64,000 bases of DNA from Acanthococcus lagerstroemiae (taxonomy: Eukaryota; Arthropoda; Insecta; Hemiptera; Eriococcidae): contig CM063106.1 of assembly GCA_031841125.1 (NCBI GenBank), forward strand, positions 46,980,162-47,044,161. The letters are read 5' to 3'. How positions within the stretch are numbered: the stretch's first letter is position 1; every line of letters starts with the position of its first letter. Made by a program: the position numbers and the translations under genes. The notes beneath the pieces were generated by a model that worked only from the letters and a program-made list of their open reading frames with translations, did not search any database and was not told where the DNA came from. Shown here one piece after another: positions 24,890 through 36,858 of this stretch.

Positions 24890-25845
24890 ACGCGGCTATA
24901 GGAGACTTCTCGTCTGGGTCAACCTAACCTCCAGGCCCAAAAACCAGACCACAGAAGGATAGGGGAGATGGCGGGGACAATAAACATGTGTGGTTTGCTA
25001 ATGTCTCAAAGAATGACCAAGGTGCAAAAATCGGAACCACGAATGCAAAAGGCGCTGACAACTATTCAATGGCACTGGGTGAGGGCGTCACTATCTTCCA
25101 AGCAGCAGTAATGGCGATCACGGTGGCCATTGACAGAAGTCAGCAGAAGGGCCTCGCTAATAAGCTGATCTATATCTGTACAGAGAGTCAAACAGCCATA
25201 AATGCACTATCGGCACACCAAACTACATCCTTGGGTGTGGCGGAATGCATTAACAAACTATACACCCTTGCTCAGGAGAACCGTGTCATCATACTATGGA
25301 CGCCGGAGCACTGCGGCGTAAGAGGGAGCATGATCGCGGATAGGCTAATGAAGGAGGGCATAAAAAAGGAACTCGTAACACCCAGGCCGTATCTTCCCAT
25401 AGCATACAGCGTCATAAAATCTAAGGTGAAAGCTTGGATAAGTAAGCAGATAGAAATGCACTGGCGGATGACTAGTGGCATGAAAGTCGGGAAAACACTG
25501 ATAGAGAACGCCCCCGGTAAGTACGCCGAGTTCCTACAAGGGCTCGGCAGAAAACATGCAAAGCTCATGGTCGGATGACTAACTGGCCATGGGGCTACTA
25601 AACACACATTCACGTCATATGTCAGTGTCCAGCAATAACGGGGACAAAACGCTAAGTACTGGAACTGAAATATCCAGTACCCAGTAAAGTTAAAAAGATA
25701 GAACTCAGTAAAATTCTCACATTGGCTGCAAAAGTAGGGCTATTGAGCTGATTCTTAACAGCAACTTGAGGACAGGTGCAATGGACTACAAAGTCTGAGC
25801 ATTCGACGCACACAGCGCCACCTCACACAAAGAAGAAAAGTTTCG
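24890..25845 (+). mobile_element. Second copy of the RNase H non-LTR element (3' fragment)
   Basis: It aligns with 8180-9100 plus 13689-13900: CTTCTCGTCTGGGTCAACC at the left, shared AAAGTCTGAGCA at the right. Relative to the first copy it has a deletion of about 120 bp near 24990, a small deletion before the CCHC finger, and it is not split by an LTR element. It is useful as the empty-site reference for the nested insertion at 9101-13683. Confidence 0.8.
24988..25578 (+). pseudogene. RNase H fragment of non-LTR ORF2 (196-aa open frame, catalytic residues altered)
   Basis: Open without stops over 196 codons but lacking RT and an ATG-based start. RNase H motifs are visible: SMALGEG, QAAVMAITVAID, IYICTESQTAINAL, ILWTPEHCG. 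Compared with the copy at 8400-9000, the conserved Glu in QAEVMAI is Ala, and the usual TDS is TES. A catalytically competent RNase H is therefore unlikely. The frame ends near 25578 in the region of the missing CCHC finger. Confidence 0.7.
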
Positions 25846-27755
25846 GTATTGGTCGATTACTTTTAGTATATTATACGAACTTCCACCAGTGAAATATGGT
25901 TTCTCGTTTGTATCAGAAACTTGAAGAGGACAGGGTCGGCACTTTCAACAGAACACGTTGGTCGATCGAGGAAGTAAGACAGAGGAAAAAACGTGCACTC
26001 GAATCCCCTCCGATACGTGACCTAAGAGTATAATTGAGAAAAGAACGTAAGCGGTTTGTCAAAAACCTAATGTGCTAAAGATGTCGGAGACACTCCCGAC
26101 TTGTAATGCCGGTGTCCCTGAATTTATACAGTGTTTTTGTGAAATTTATACTCATCGGTTTTCGAGTTAGTATAACTTGGTTTATTTTTGGAGTTGCTGA
26201 AGCATATAAGTGCAGATTATCCGTTCGTGGCTGGCGAAAATGTATGTAGTTGAAAAGACAAACATAAAGGCGAGGTGTGCTCTAAAGCACAGATTTCCAG
26301 TCTGAAGTGAGTAACGTGTACCGAGCGGTCCAAATTATCGACTTACATCCCTGTCGCGGTCGTTATTTGAATAACCCGCTGTGCTGGACTTTCGAAAAGA
26401 CTTTTTCGCTCTTATAAAAGCACGCCAGTTCCTTATTCGTATGTCTTGTAAATTATAGAAAAACGAGCGACGCGTGGTGCAGGTAAATTAGATCAAAAGG
26501 AGAGTGTGAATCAGAAAACCTCAAAGATGAAATTTGGTACAATTGTTCGTCAAGTCGTGCTAACAAACAAGGGGCGGATACAGAAAATAAAAATAGACGA
26601 AACATAATAGCTTCACTATAGACGAATTTAGATGTTTCGAGGGGCAGAACCCCTCCCGTATCTGCCACTGTAACAAGAAGTTTTCATTCTAACGGCGATC
26701 AGTATCACTATTTTGGAAAAACTGTGCCTAATCTTAAGATTTTGCTCGTAAATTCATTTATATAAGTTATACAAAAATATTCAAGAGAACAACTTTAAAG
26801 AGCGTCCATTTTTACATACAATGTACCTATCTCACCATTTCTTTCATCTTGTCCTCAGGATGTCATACATCTGTAGGGGACTCAGAATAATAACCCATTT
26901 CACTGTTACGCGTTTATACGCAGGCCTCATCGATAGAAGCTTATGTTGCCTCAGAATGTTTTTGTCTTCTTTTTTTTTTTTCTACTTTTTTCTTCTTTTT
27001 CTATGGGGTCTATACTATTTGGTTCTCACCGATTCAATTATAGTTTTATTAAAACCATAGTTCATTTCTATCTATTTTAGTCTAAACTCCCACAGTATTG
27101 TTATGGAGTTATGAATACCGGTATAATACTGAATAAAATTTCTGACAAAATCAGATTTTTTACCGGCTCGTAGCGCCATAAATAGACGAGATAGGCCGAT
27201 GGTCCGTATTGAGATTAGGCTCTACATTACTATATCATCTTGGAAAAATGACTAATACTTTACCCCTCACCGTTTCAGTGGTACACTGGGAGCTCGAATT
27301 TGAAAATTACTCAAGGAATTGAGTTCAGTGACCTCGATTCCTATCTCCAGTTTCAGTTTCTCAACATTCCTCCCGTCTTTTTTAAGGCCACTTCCCCAAG
27401 GTCATTAACTTATACTTCGGAAAATATCAAACTGTCTTACTTTTGATCTACGTCAAATGTACTTTCAAAATATAAAAGAGAAATGGAATTTAAAATTAGA
27501 GATTTGAAAAACAACTATTAAAATGAGAAAACCTTGTATATTTTTCCATGAAAAGGGAAAGGGGTTCTAGGCACATCTTTCCTTTACCCGATCGACCTGA
27601 AACTTTGCAGGAACTTTTAGTAAAATTCTGAGAACATTTCTGGATTACTAAAGGTTACTCACTAGTAAAAGTCAAGCGTAATCAACCTAATCTCTAAGAA
27701 TTCATGATTACCAACAGGATTGATAGGCACTTCATTCCCGCCTATTTTCCTTAGC
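25846..27755. other. Unassigned DNA
   Basis: Only short frames. 26930-27010 is pyrimidine-rich. No domain, RNA gene or bounded repeat identified. Confidence 0.4.
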
Positions 27756-27757
27756 AA

Positions 27758-28378
27758 CCACGTTCTGCTACCATGTGAAATAATCTTGTTTAAGCAGAGT
27801 AATATTGCAACCTAAAATTCATACATTTTCATATTTTTATGATTTATACAAATTTATGAAAGGGTATGGAATATAGATTATTTCAACCAATTAATTATGA
27901 AAGCTCAGCTTGGTGCAGTGGAAGGCTTGTGATGAGCTAGAAATGTTGTTTATATACTGAAAGTCACTTTTATAAGAATGAAAAGCCATGGTATACAATA
28001 AAAGTTATATCACAAATACATGTAAATAATGAGCTCCTAAAGTAAAGTAGGTTTCTTGCGGCCAGGGAACTAAGAGCGAGACACTGTGTCGCTTGGGAAG
28101 AATTTTCTTCAACCCTGAACTTGATAGAAAGTCTGTTATTGTGAAAATTCCATTCTAGACAAAGAAGAGATGGGAACTTACAGAGGTGGACTCAATGTCA
28201 AGGATTGCTCGAACATATCAAGTGCACTACTAGTAATGTTCACTTATTACATGTTATTGTTGGCCGACACGAGGAGTCGGTGAATATATTGCAGGGTTCG
28301 TTATAGTCAGCTTTTGCACAACTTATTACAGAGCCTGTCAACGTACTGCCACTCGGGGCCTGTGCGCGGGCGAGCGCT

Positions 28379-28417
<39 letters not shown>

Positions 28418-28990
28418 CGAGGAGATCAACTTTGGTAAAATTAGTAGCAAAATCTAACGGTTATCTGACCTGTGAATCTTCACAATTCTGCTTGGACCGG
28501 TATCAACACAAACACGAGCGCAAATTCACATTCACAGTAAATTACACGACGTACGAAAACGCAAGAAAAACCTCACATTTGAACCATATGAAGATCTGAA
28601 CAGAAATGAGACTAACGTGTCTTACTGGCTACCAGGTACTGCAGTGCCTGGTATAAACATGATCATGACTCATTGGTTTAACGTTAGTTTTCGGTTAACA
28701 GGCTCAAGCGATTGGCTTTGTTGAAGTATCTGAGGCTGTCTGGTACGAGGAGTTACAAAAGAGACTGAACCTTTTATACCTTATCTATTTTATCGTTTCG
28801 GCTATTAACAATAGCAAAACACTACTGCTATCAGTCGAAATCGAATTTTTAAGTTACAGGCTGAAGTGCTTTGCTTTGAAAGCATTCGAGGCTGTCCTTC
28901 AGATATTAACTGATCGCATGAATTCAATATTTCGACTATTAATTATAGTGGGTTACTAATAATTAAAGTCGAAGTCGAATTTTTTCGACA
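27758..28990 (-). mobile_element. Long LTR, copy A-left, with PBS
   Basis: On the minus strand the LTR starts TGTCGAAAAAATTCGAC at 28990 and ends ATTTCACA at 27774 (1217 bp). The next 16 nt (27773-27758) read TGGTAGCAGAACGTGG; the first ten bases fit the initiator-Met tRNA PBS used by copia-like elements. It contains a (GA)n run at about 28382-28414 and one copy of the ~70-bp U3 repeat. Relative to the solo LTR at 31911-33316 it lacks a segment near 28063. Confidence 0.75.
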
Positions 28991-29152
28991 CTGCTCCAAA
29001 AGGGGTGTGCACAACTGCCCGAAGGAGTTGTGCGCCACTGTCCTAAAGGGGGTGTGCACCATTCAGGATTGCTGACTTAGCACAAGAAGAGGACTTGGGA
29101 AAGAATTGCATCATTCACCATGTCGTCAGCTTAGGATTTGTGTCGTGCTACC

Positions 29153-29581
29153 TTAGTAGGTGGACACCTCACCTCTATAAGAATTTCTAATGAATACAGA
29201 TTTTTGACTGATTTTTGTACCAGTTTTGTTGGGTACAACTGCATAGCGCTGGAAGTAGGTTCTTAGTTGGTTCTGGCACAAAGAGTTAGGTACTTGACGA
29301 TAACTTTGTGGCAGATGTGATGTGCTTTTCTTGGTGTATAGCGAACTACTAAACCTAGAATTGTACACAATTTCGATCGGACGATTTTGCATAAACTGGA
29401 GTAGTATAGATGATATGTACATAACTACGTACTGTACTACTGTGGTGACATCTGTCCAGGCAACTGTTTCTGTTCTGATCTTCATATGGTTCAAATGTGA
29501 GTTTTTTCTTGAGTTCTCGTACGTCGTGTAATTTACTGTGAATGTGAATTTGCGCTCGTGCTTGTGTTGCTGCCGGTCCAA
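29153..29581 (-). other. 142-codon open frame in the palindrome centre
   Basis: The frame spans the asymmetric centre and part of the right LTR arm. It has no recognisable domain and partly reads LTR sequence, so I do not call it a gene. It is noted because the centre is otherwise unexplained. Confidence 0.15.
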
Positions 29582-30683
29582 GCAGAATTGTGAAGATTCA
29601 CAGGTCAGATAACCGTTAGATTTTCGCTCTCTCTACCTCGCTCTCTTTCTCTCTCTCTCTCTCTCTCACTAGCGCTCGCCCGCGCACTGGCCCCGAGTGG
29701 CAATACGTAGACAGGATCTGTAATAAGTTGGGCAAATGCTAACTATAACGAACCCTGCAATATATTCACCGACTCCTGTCGGCCAACAACAACCTGTAAT
29801 AAGTGAACATTACTAGTAGTGCACTTGATATGATCGAGCAATTCTTGTACATTGAGTCAACCTCTGTAAGTTCCCATCTCTATCACTAGTAGTGCACTTG
29901 ATGTTCGAGCAATCCTTAACATTGAGTCCACTTCTGTAAGTTCCCGTCTCCCATTACTAGTGGTGCATTTAGTGTTAAGCAGTCCTTGACACTGAGTCCA
30001 CATACATATAGGTAGTAGGGTTTGTGGTGCATTTGGTGTTAAGCAGTACTTGACACTGAGTCCACCTGTAAGTTGTGGTGTTAGTGGTGTGTTTAATGTT
30101 CAAGCAATACTTGACATTGAGTTCTCTAGTAAGCTCTCAAGTTGTCTTCCACAATTTTGACTAATACTTAGAGACATTATAAGCCGTCACGCAAGTCATC
30201 ATCCAGTTGCCTTGCACACCGCCTTGTACTGACTGCCTGAACTGCCCCTAGAATCTCCTATGTTGGCGCTTCACCTAACCAATCATACCGTTATCTTGAC
30301 ATCATATGACTGACAGTATATGTGTTTGTTTCATGTATACTGTTAGATGAAGCCACCAAGAAGCAAGACCGAAGCCACCGCAAGAAACCTACTTTACTTT
30401 AGGAGCTCATTATATTTACAAGTATTTGTAATATACCTTCTATTGTATACCATGGCTTTTCATCCTTATAAAAGTGACTTTCAGTATATAAAGAACATTG
30501 CTAGCTCATCACAAGCCTTCCACTGCACCAAGTTGAGCTTTCATAATTAATTGGCTGAAATAATTTATATTCCATACCCTTTCATTAATTTGTATAAATC
30601 ATATAAATATGATAATGTATGAATTTTAGGTTGCAATATTACTCTGCTTAAACAAGATTATTTCACATGGTAGCAGAACGTGG
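29319..30683 (+). mobile_element. Long LTR, copy A-right, with PBS and expanded U3 repeats
   Basis: Plus-strand LTR ending TTTCACA at 30667, followed by PBS TGGTAGCAGAACGTGG (30668-30683). The 5' part of the LTR is missing. A (CT)n run lies at about 29624-29668. Five U3 repeat units lie at 29811-30135. The segment is bracketed by an exact 38-bp direct repeat (29281-29318 and 30694-30731). Confidence 0.7.
29811..30135 (+). repeat. Five tandem U3 repeats inside the LTR (~60-77 bp each)
   Basis: Each unit contains ACTAGTAGTGCACTTGATG-like, then AAGCAATCCTTGACA-like, then TTGAGTCCACCTCTGTAAG-like. The solo LTR at 31911-33316 has two such units and copy A-left has one. Variable copy number in U3 is typical of enhancer repeats. 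Confidence 0.8.
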
Positions 30684-30731
30684 TTATGGTCCCAAGAGTT
30701 AGGTACTTGACGATAACTTTGTGGCAGATGT

Positions 30732-31905
30732 TGAAGGGGTAGCTCACTTCACTTTATTGAAATCTATCAAGGAAAGGGTGCATAGAATTCCAAAAATATC
30801 CACCGAGAGTGAATTATGGCCTAATGCTGCTATACCCGTTGGAGAATACAAAGTTGTGAAGTCATGCCGACTGTTCACGAGGCTTAGCTACGGGTCCGCG
30901 ATCCTTAAAAGTTCATAATTTTGAAATTGATTTCCTGTACTTAGATTGTTTAAATTCGCACAATATTGGTGTCAAAAAAATTCATTCAATTTCGACAATA
31001 ACCTACATTCTTTCAAAAACTCGACCCGCGAGTCTATTCGAACTCTCCACTATGTCGAGTCCTTCTACCCCGTTTGAAAAAACGAATGATCTCGTATGCT
31101 TGCAAACTGGAAACGTCGTGTGAAATGTTTCCATTCTTAAAAATTTCGGCAGGAAACAAATGTTCATATCCGTCAAGTCCATACTCGAACATTGGGGTTA
31201 CGAGGTGGAGAATCCTGTACTGAATTCATATCGACATCATTTTTGAAAAGTAAGGTAGGCCTTGGAGATAGGTACATGGTGTATAAGCATTAGGATGTCC
31301 GTTATTTTCCACATTTTAAAAATTTGGCTGGGCTACCTCCTGAATTTTTTTCCTACCACGAAGTAAGTCTACCGCCGTATTTTCAGCAATTTTGATTGGT
31401 ATGAACTCGTGCCGCAGACTGCTTAAAATTTAACATAGGATTTACATAAGGACCTTGCTTCTATCACAAAACTGTTAAAATAGTACACTTTGAAGAGTCA
31501 GAATATAGCGTCAAGCGATTTCACTTTATAGGGGATGAAATGTGAAACATTTAGAAAAAAAATCTAGAATAAAAAAATAATGTTAAATAATTTTCAAAAT
31601 ACAAGAATTGCAAAAATTCTATTATTGATACATTGGTTTTTCCCATTTTCGGCCGATTTGTCCTGTTAATAAGTCAATTTGACCTTTCTGGACGTATTTT
31701 TTATTCAAATTCCAGATTTGTGTTCGATATTCATCTCACGTGAATAGTTTTCCTTCAACTAGCTTTCCAACTTGGAAAATCCAAAGAGTAAAACAACCAA
31801 AATACCAAAAGAACGGGAGCATGTAGAAAAAGCGCGTGTACGATTCGATAGTCAAAACAAAAGCAGGGGGCTGAAAAGTTCTGAATTTTGGAAAAACTCG
31901 CATTA
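30732..31905. other. Unassigned DNA
   Basis: A 66-codon frame at 30721-30918 begins with GTG and looks weakly protein-like, but shows no known domain. Otherwise nothing identified. Confidence 0.35.
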
Positions 31906-33321
31906 AGGGGTGTGAAATAATCTCTTGTAAGCAGAGTTGTATTACGACCCAAAAATTCATATGTCATATTTTATGATTTATACAAATTTATGAAAGGGTG
32001 GGAATATAGATTATTTCAGCCAATTAATTAGTTATGAAAGCTCAACTTGATGCAGTGGAAGGCTTGTGATGAGCTTTTATCGCCAGCTCAAAGACTAGGC
32101 AATATTGTTTATGTACTGAGAGTCACTACTACAGGAATAAAGCCATGGTATACTAACAAACGTATATTGAAATTTAAACAAGGAAACTTATTTAATATAT
32201 CCTTCTAAATATGCCTCTTTAAATTATATTATGCTCCTCCGGCGTCGGCAACTTCTAGGTTCGGACTAGCCCTGGGCTGCATCATCTAACAGTACATGGA
32301 ACAAACACATATACTGTCAGTCATAAGATGTCAAGATAACGGTAAAATTTAGTAGGTGAAGAGCCAATGTAGGATTCTAAAGGCGGTTCGTGAAGTCAGT
32401 ACGAAGCGGCGTAGGGCTGCTTGAGTGACTTGTACCAGTGGTCAGCATGATGGAAACCTACTCAGGAACTTATAGGTGGATTCAATGTCAAGGATTGCTT
32501 GAGCATTAAGTGCACCACAATTTAGGGTAGACTCGGAGTCAAGGATTTCTCGAACTCCAAGCACTACTTGAAAGGTTCATTTAATGTTGGTCGACACGAG
32601 GAGTCGTAAGATATATTGCAGGGTCCGTTGAAGTTGGCATTTGCCTAACTTGTAACAGTGCCTGTCAACGTGTTTGCCAGTAGATGGCAAGTAAGAGGGC
32701 GAGCGTTAGCGAGAGAGCAAGAGTGAGATCAACTGTAAGGTAAACTGTAATTAATGCAACGGTTATCTGACCTGTAGATCTATAATGTGATGATCTTGCT
32801 TCACCAACCCGAAACACTTACGCGAATTGAAACACTTAACGCGGACAAATTCAAACACAAGCGTAACACAAGAGCGTACTGTAGCCTTTGCTGAAACCGT
32901 ATACTTTTCAACTGCATGAAGTTCAACACAGAGATGATACACGGGTCTCTTATCGGCTACCAGGTACTGTTGTAGCTCGTATGAGCAAGACCATGACTCA
33001 TTGGTTTATCGTTAGTTTTGGAGTAACAGGCTCAAGCAATTTCGCTTTGTTGAAATATCTGAGGCTGTCGATACAAGGAATTACAATAGGGACTGAACCT
33101 TTCTTATCAACGTTAGCGAAACACTAATGCTGGTAGTCGGCGTTGAAATTTGATGTGATAGGCTCATATGCTTTGCTTTTGTTAAGCATCCGAGGCTATC
33201 GCATGTTCAAGATATATCACGGAGATATTGATTGACCACATGAATATAATATTATTTTCGACTATTAATTATAGTGAGACATTAATAATTAGAGTCGAAG
33301 TCGAATTTTTTCGACAAGGGG
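31906..33321 (-). mobile_element. Solo long LTR with TSD AGGGG (copy B)
   Basis: The 1406-bp LTR occupies 31911-33316. On the minus strand it runs from TGTCGAAAAAATTCGAC to GATTATTTCACA. Exact 5-bp duplications AGGGG flank it (31906-31910 and 33317-33321). There is no PBS or internal region, so it arose by LTR-LTR recombination. This copy defines the family borders. The LTR superfamily is uncertain: the 5-bp TSD fits copia, BEL or gypsy, while the PBS beside copies A favours copia. Confidence 0.85.
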
Positions 33322-35289
33322 TCTACGAGTTGCACCCGACATCATCACAGACCAGCCCCGCAGCTGGTGAAGTAGAATCAGGGGTCAGTATCTCCAACCA
33401 CTTTACGAGCTGGCCGCCTCACGGAGTCTTTGTTTTAGTTACTTTGCGCTGCGTTGTTATCCTAACATGTTCCATGTTCCTTGTTATTTACTTATATTTT
33501 TTTATCGTATTCTGCTGCGGTGCTGCCCAATTTAGTAGGAGGACCACCGGTCGTTGGTTTTTGTTTTAAGGAGAAAATTGCGATAAAATTTAAGGGGAGG
33601 CGGGAGTATGTTCGGACCCAGGGTATTTCATTTCTTACTTTTCATAGGCTGGAAAGGTGTATGAAGCGGAGGCCCCTCCTTCGTCGCCGTGTGGACCCCT
33701 ACATACGTGACCATTTATTTATCCATAATATTGTATAAGTCTAGATGTATCAGTCGTAGGTTGAGTTAAGGTGTGTGGTGTTTTAATGTCTGTGTCAGCG
33801 TGGGGGTGTTAATGAAGGGTCACGTAGTCTAAAGGCAGTTTGATGTCTCAGACAGGTAGAGGCAACCTCTCATACTACATATATACCAGAAAGAGGTGAT
33901 ACCAATGGTTTATTTCTCATCTTTGTATCCGTGGCCAACACCTTTTACCTTGTTATCTTTTTTCTTGTTAATCGAAAGATAGTTATGCCGTGCTTCTTTA
34001 GTGGTGCTGATCTAATTCCAGCAGACGGAGTGGAGTTTGCCAGCCCCACGTTACACTAGTCCGGCCCAAAACCGTGTCGATTGCCCCCCCCCCCCCAAAG
34101 AAAAAAGAGCTTTAGTCTACCTTATTCCTTCGGCTGTATACCAGACACCGGATGGAGCATTTGTTTGGGTCACCTGAGAGTAATCGCATGAAGAGCCAAG
34201 TCTGAGAGCTCGAGTAGTGGTAGCGTTTTCTTTCTATAACTATCGAGTAGATATCACGACATGTCGAAAGGAAAAAGCTTTTATTGAAGTGAAAATTTTC
34301 GCTGTTATTTTGCTCTCTCCCCCACTCTTCTTTCTCGCTCTCTCTTTCGCTTTTATTCTCTCGTTTCATCTCATAAATAAGGAAAATCCTCGAACGAGCG
34401 ATGAATTCGGTGACTGCTTGCCATTCTGCTTTCCATTCTTGGTGTGTATGTTGGATTAAACGACGGCGTGAAGGACGTGCTAAAAGTGAAATTTAAAATT
34501 TGCCGTCGTCGGCGCTGCGAAACCAGCACAGCGTATCGACGGCCTAACGAACGTATTTTATAAGAATTTACTCTTCGGAGTAGTTCGGTTTTTTTCCCTC
34601 TCATTTTTCTCTTCTCGTCCGCGCTATTTTTATTTATTTTTTCGGTCTTGTATTACGCATTTCCGTTTAAGTAATGCAATTTGTCACCGGTGCCGCGCCG
34701 ACGTTACCAACATTCGACGGAGGAAAATGCACGAGAGACGTAATGAGAGCGTCTTTACTGGCGACGCTTGCATCTACATCGAGGCTGAGTAAAAATGCAT
34801 TAAAAAGTACACGTCTCGCGCATTATTGAATGACGTTTTATGAGTACTCGCTATTCGCGATCGCGAGTACTATGGATATCACACGTTTATTCAATTTTGT
34901 CGTAATTTTTCAAACTGCACTGTTGACGTTCTGGTTGGTTGCCTGGGTATTTTGGGATCGATTCGCAGCATCACAACTATCTGCCAGCTTCCTTGTTTGC
35001 AAGATTGTGCTCCTTTAGCCCAAGAAAATTACGTTCAAAATATGATGTGAAAAATAAAAACGAATATTAGAAAAGGTTTTATTATCGGAATATCATGACA
35101 ATGATCCTATTGATATTTAGTTAAAAGCTACCGCCTTCAACAACTGTGCTTCCCCCGGCGGATTGAAAATGTGGAATTTTTATAAGATGTTTAGCCTATT
35201 TTTCATTTTTCTCAAAAACGAGTCCTTTTCTACAAAAAAGTCATTGATAGAAAAATTTTCCTTGCTAAATTTCCTACAAAGAAGATTGT
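33322..35289. other. Unassigned DNA, partly CpG-containing
   Basis: A C homopolymer lies near 34086-34097. 34400-34830 is rich in CG dinucleotides and could be a promoter or first-exon region; no coding exon is convincing. Confidence 0.35.
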
Positions 35290-35299
35290 TACCCAAAAT

Positions 35300-36648
35300 C
35301 GTGTAAGTACCACAGGAAAGTAGCGAACGCTTTTGAAAGTGTTGGCGAAAGACCACCGTGGCAGGAAATTTCAGATCAGTCCCGAGAGCTGAAAGCTCTG
35401 TGGGCTCAGTGGGACTCGCTGCGCATTAGTGACGGCCTTCTGGTGCGCGCTTGGGAGTCGGAAGACGGCACAACAGTGCGAATGCAGACCATCATTCCAC
35501 GGAAAAAGGTTCCGGAAATCTTACGTGGTGTACATGACCAAGTGTACGGAGGGCATCTGGGCACCACAAAAACCCTAGCGAAGATTCGAGAGCGCTTCTA
35601 CTGGCCGACGTACAAGGAAGATGTGGAAGACTGGCTCCGCCGCTACACCACTTCTGCGGCAGTGAAAGAGCCACAAACTTGGTCTTGCAGGAGGATGCAG
35701 ACGTACAACGTTAGATATCCATTTGAACGGGTCGCAATGGATACTGCAAGACCATTCCTGCTCTCGGATGCTGGAAACCGGTATGTGTTGTGTGTAGGCG
35801 ATTACTTCAGTAAAAAATGGCCTGAAGTATACCCGATGCCAACACAGGACGCTGACGGAGAATTGGATCACGCGTTATGGTGTCCCACTGGAGCTACATA
35901 CAGACCGGAGGAGGAACTTCGAATCCAAGTTATTCGAAGAAGTATGTCAGCTTCTGGGAATTCGAAAGACGAGAACTACTCTGCTGCATTCGCAATACGA
36001 CGGCATGGTTGAGCGATTCAACCGGACGCTCAAGAAATATTTTGCCAAAGTCGTTGCTGAGCACCAAAGAGACTGGGACTGTTGGCCTACAGATCAGCCG
36101 TCCACGAGATTACGCAGCATACTCCTGCAAAGGTCGTCTTTGGCCAGAAGTTACAACTACCATGTGAACTGGAGTTTGGGACTCCTCCTCAACAGCCGCA
36201 ACTGGTGGACGAGTTTATTAGCCAACTGAGAGAAAAGCTTGACTCTACTCATCGCATGGTCCGAAATCACTTGCAAATTGCCAGCGACCGGATGAAGACT
36301 CGCTACGATGTGAAAGCCAACGAGGTCGGCTTCCAGGCTGGGGATGTGTCTGGTTTTACAATCCGCAACGAAAGAGAGGACGGAACTCGAAGTAACAGAG
36401 TCATTGGGAAGGACCGTACATCGTACTCAAGCGGATCAACGATGTTGTATACCGGACTCGGAGGCTTGGTGGTGGACGAGCCAAAGTCGTGCACCTTGAT
36501 CGTTTGGCAGTCTGGCATGGTGACCATGAAGAAGATCCGGAGCCTGGCCGGAACCTTCAAGGCTTCAGAAAGGGCAGTGTGGCGAAGAACGCTCCCAAAC
36601 ATTCGAGATAAGCGAAGAAAGATCGACACGTTTCGAGCAGCAGAATAG
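35300..36648 (+). pseudogene. pol: Ty3/gypsy pol relic (integrase and C-terminal part)
   Basis: 5'-truncated. The integrase zinc domain is visible (VHDQVYGGHLGTTKTLAKIRERFYWPTYKEDVEDW), but the two cysteines of the HHCC finger are replaced (RRYTTSAAV, where C..C is expected). The catalytic core follows (FERVAMDTA, NRYVLCVGDYFSK, then GMVERFNRTLKKYF in another frame), with breaks near 35865 and 36090. The last frame (to 36648) contains AYRSAVHEITQHTPAKVVFGQ and a basic tail. It is unrelated at sequence level to the other two gypsy elements in the window. Confidence 0.82.
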
Positions 36649-36649
36649 A

Positions 36650-36857
36650 AGTTCGATAACGATAGCGATAAGGAGTTTCGCCGATAACGCCGGGATATAT
36701 AAAGGCCGCTGACCGACGCCGTATAGTCCGGTTTTATATGCGATAAACTGTGCGTTTTCAAAGCGATCTAGCTACTGTTTTCGTGTGTTTGTATTAGTGT
36801 GACATTAAAAGTTCTTAGCGCGTGTTTTTGTGCGCTTTTCGGTGCGAATTTAGTTAC
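36650..36857 (+). repeat. Probable LTR remnant of the gypsy relic
   Basis: Follows the pol stop directly. It has a clear TATA box (TATATAAAGG, 36696-36705) and pyrimidine/GT-rich R-U5-like sequence, ending where the next LTR fragment begins. No second LTR is present to confirm the borders. Confidence 0.5.
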
Positions 36858-36858
36858 A

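Larger units (their letters stand above)
27756..30685. repeat. Large palindromic arrangement of two long LTRs
   Basis: Two LTRs of one family face outward in opposite orientation: minus-strand copy 27774-28990 and plus-strand copy about 29319-30667. Both carry the same PBS outside. The arms match in inverted order over most of 27756-28605 versus 29469-30685, including the 18 bp beyond each LTR end. The centre (28606-29468) is asymmetric. This suggests either one aberrant insertion (autointegration-like or inverted dimer) or two nested insertions. Confidence 0.75.

Noticed and set aside
28380..28416. (GA)n run read as a CRISPR-like or regulatory array
   Set aside because: Simple dinucleotide microsatellite; its (CT)n counterpart in the inverted LTR copy shows it belongs to the LTR.
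30721..30918. 66-codon frame next to the LTR PBS, considered as a gag start
   Set aside because: Starts with GTG, overlaps the 38-bp direct repeat and matches no Gag features.
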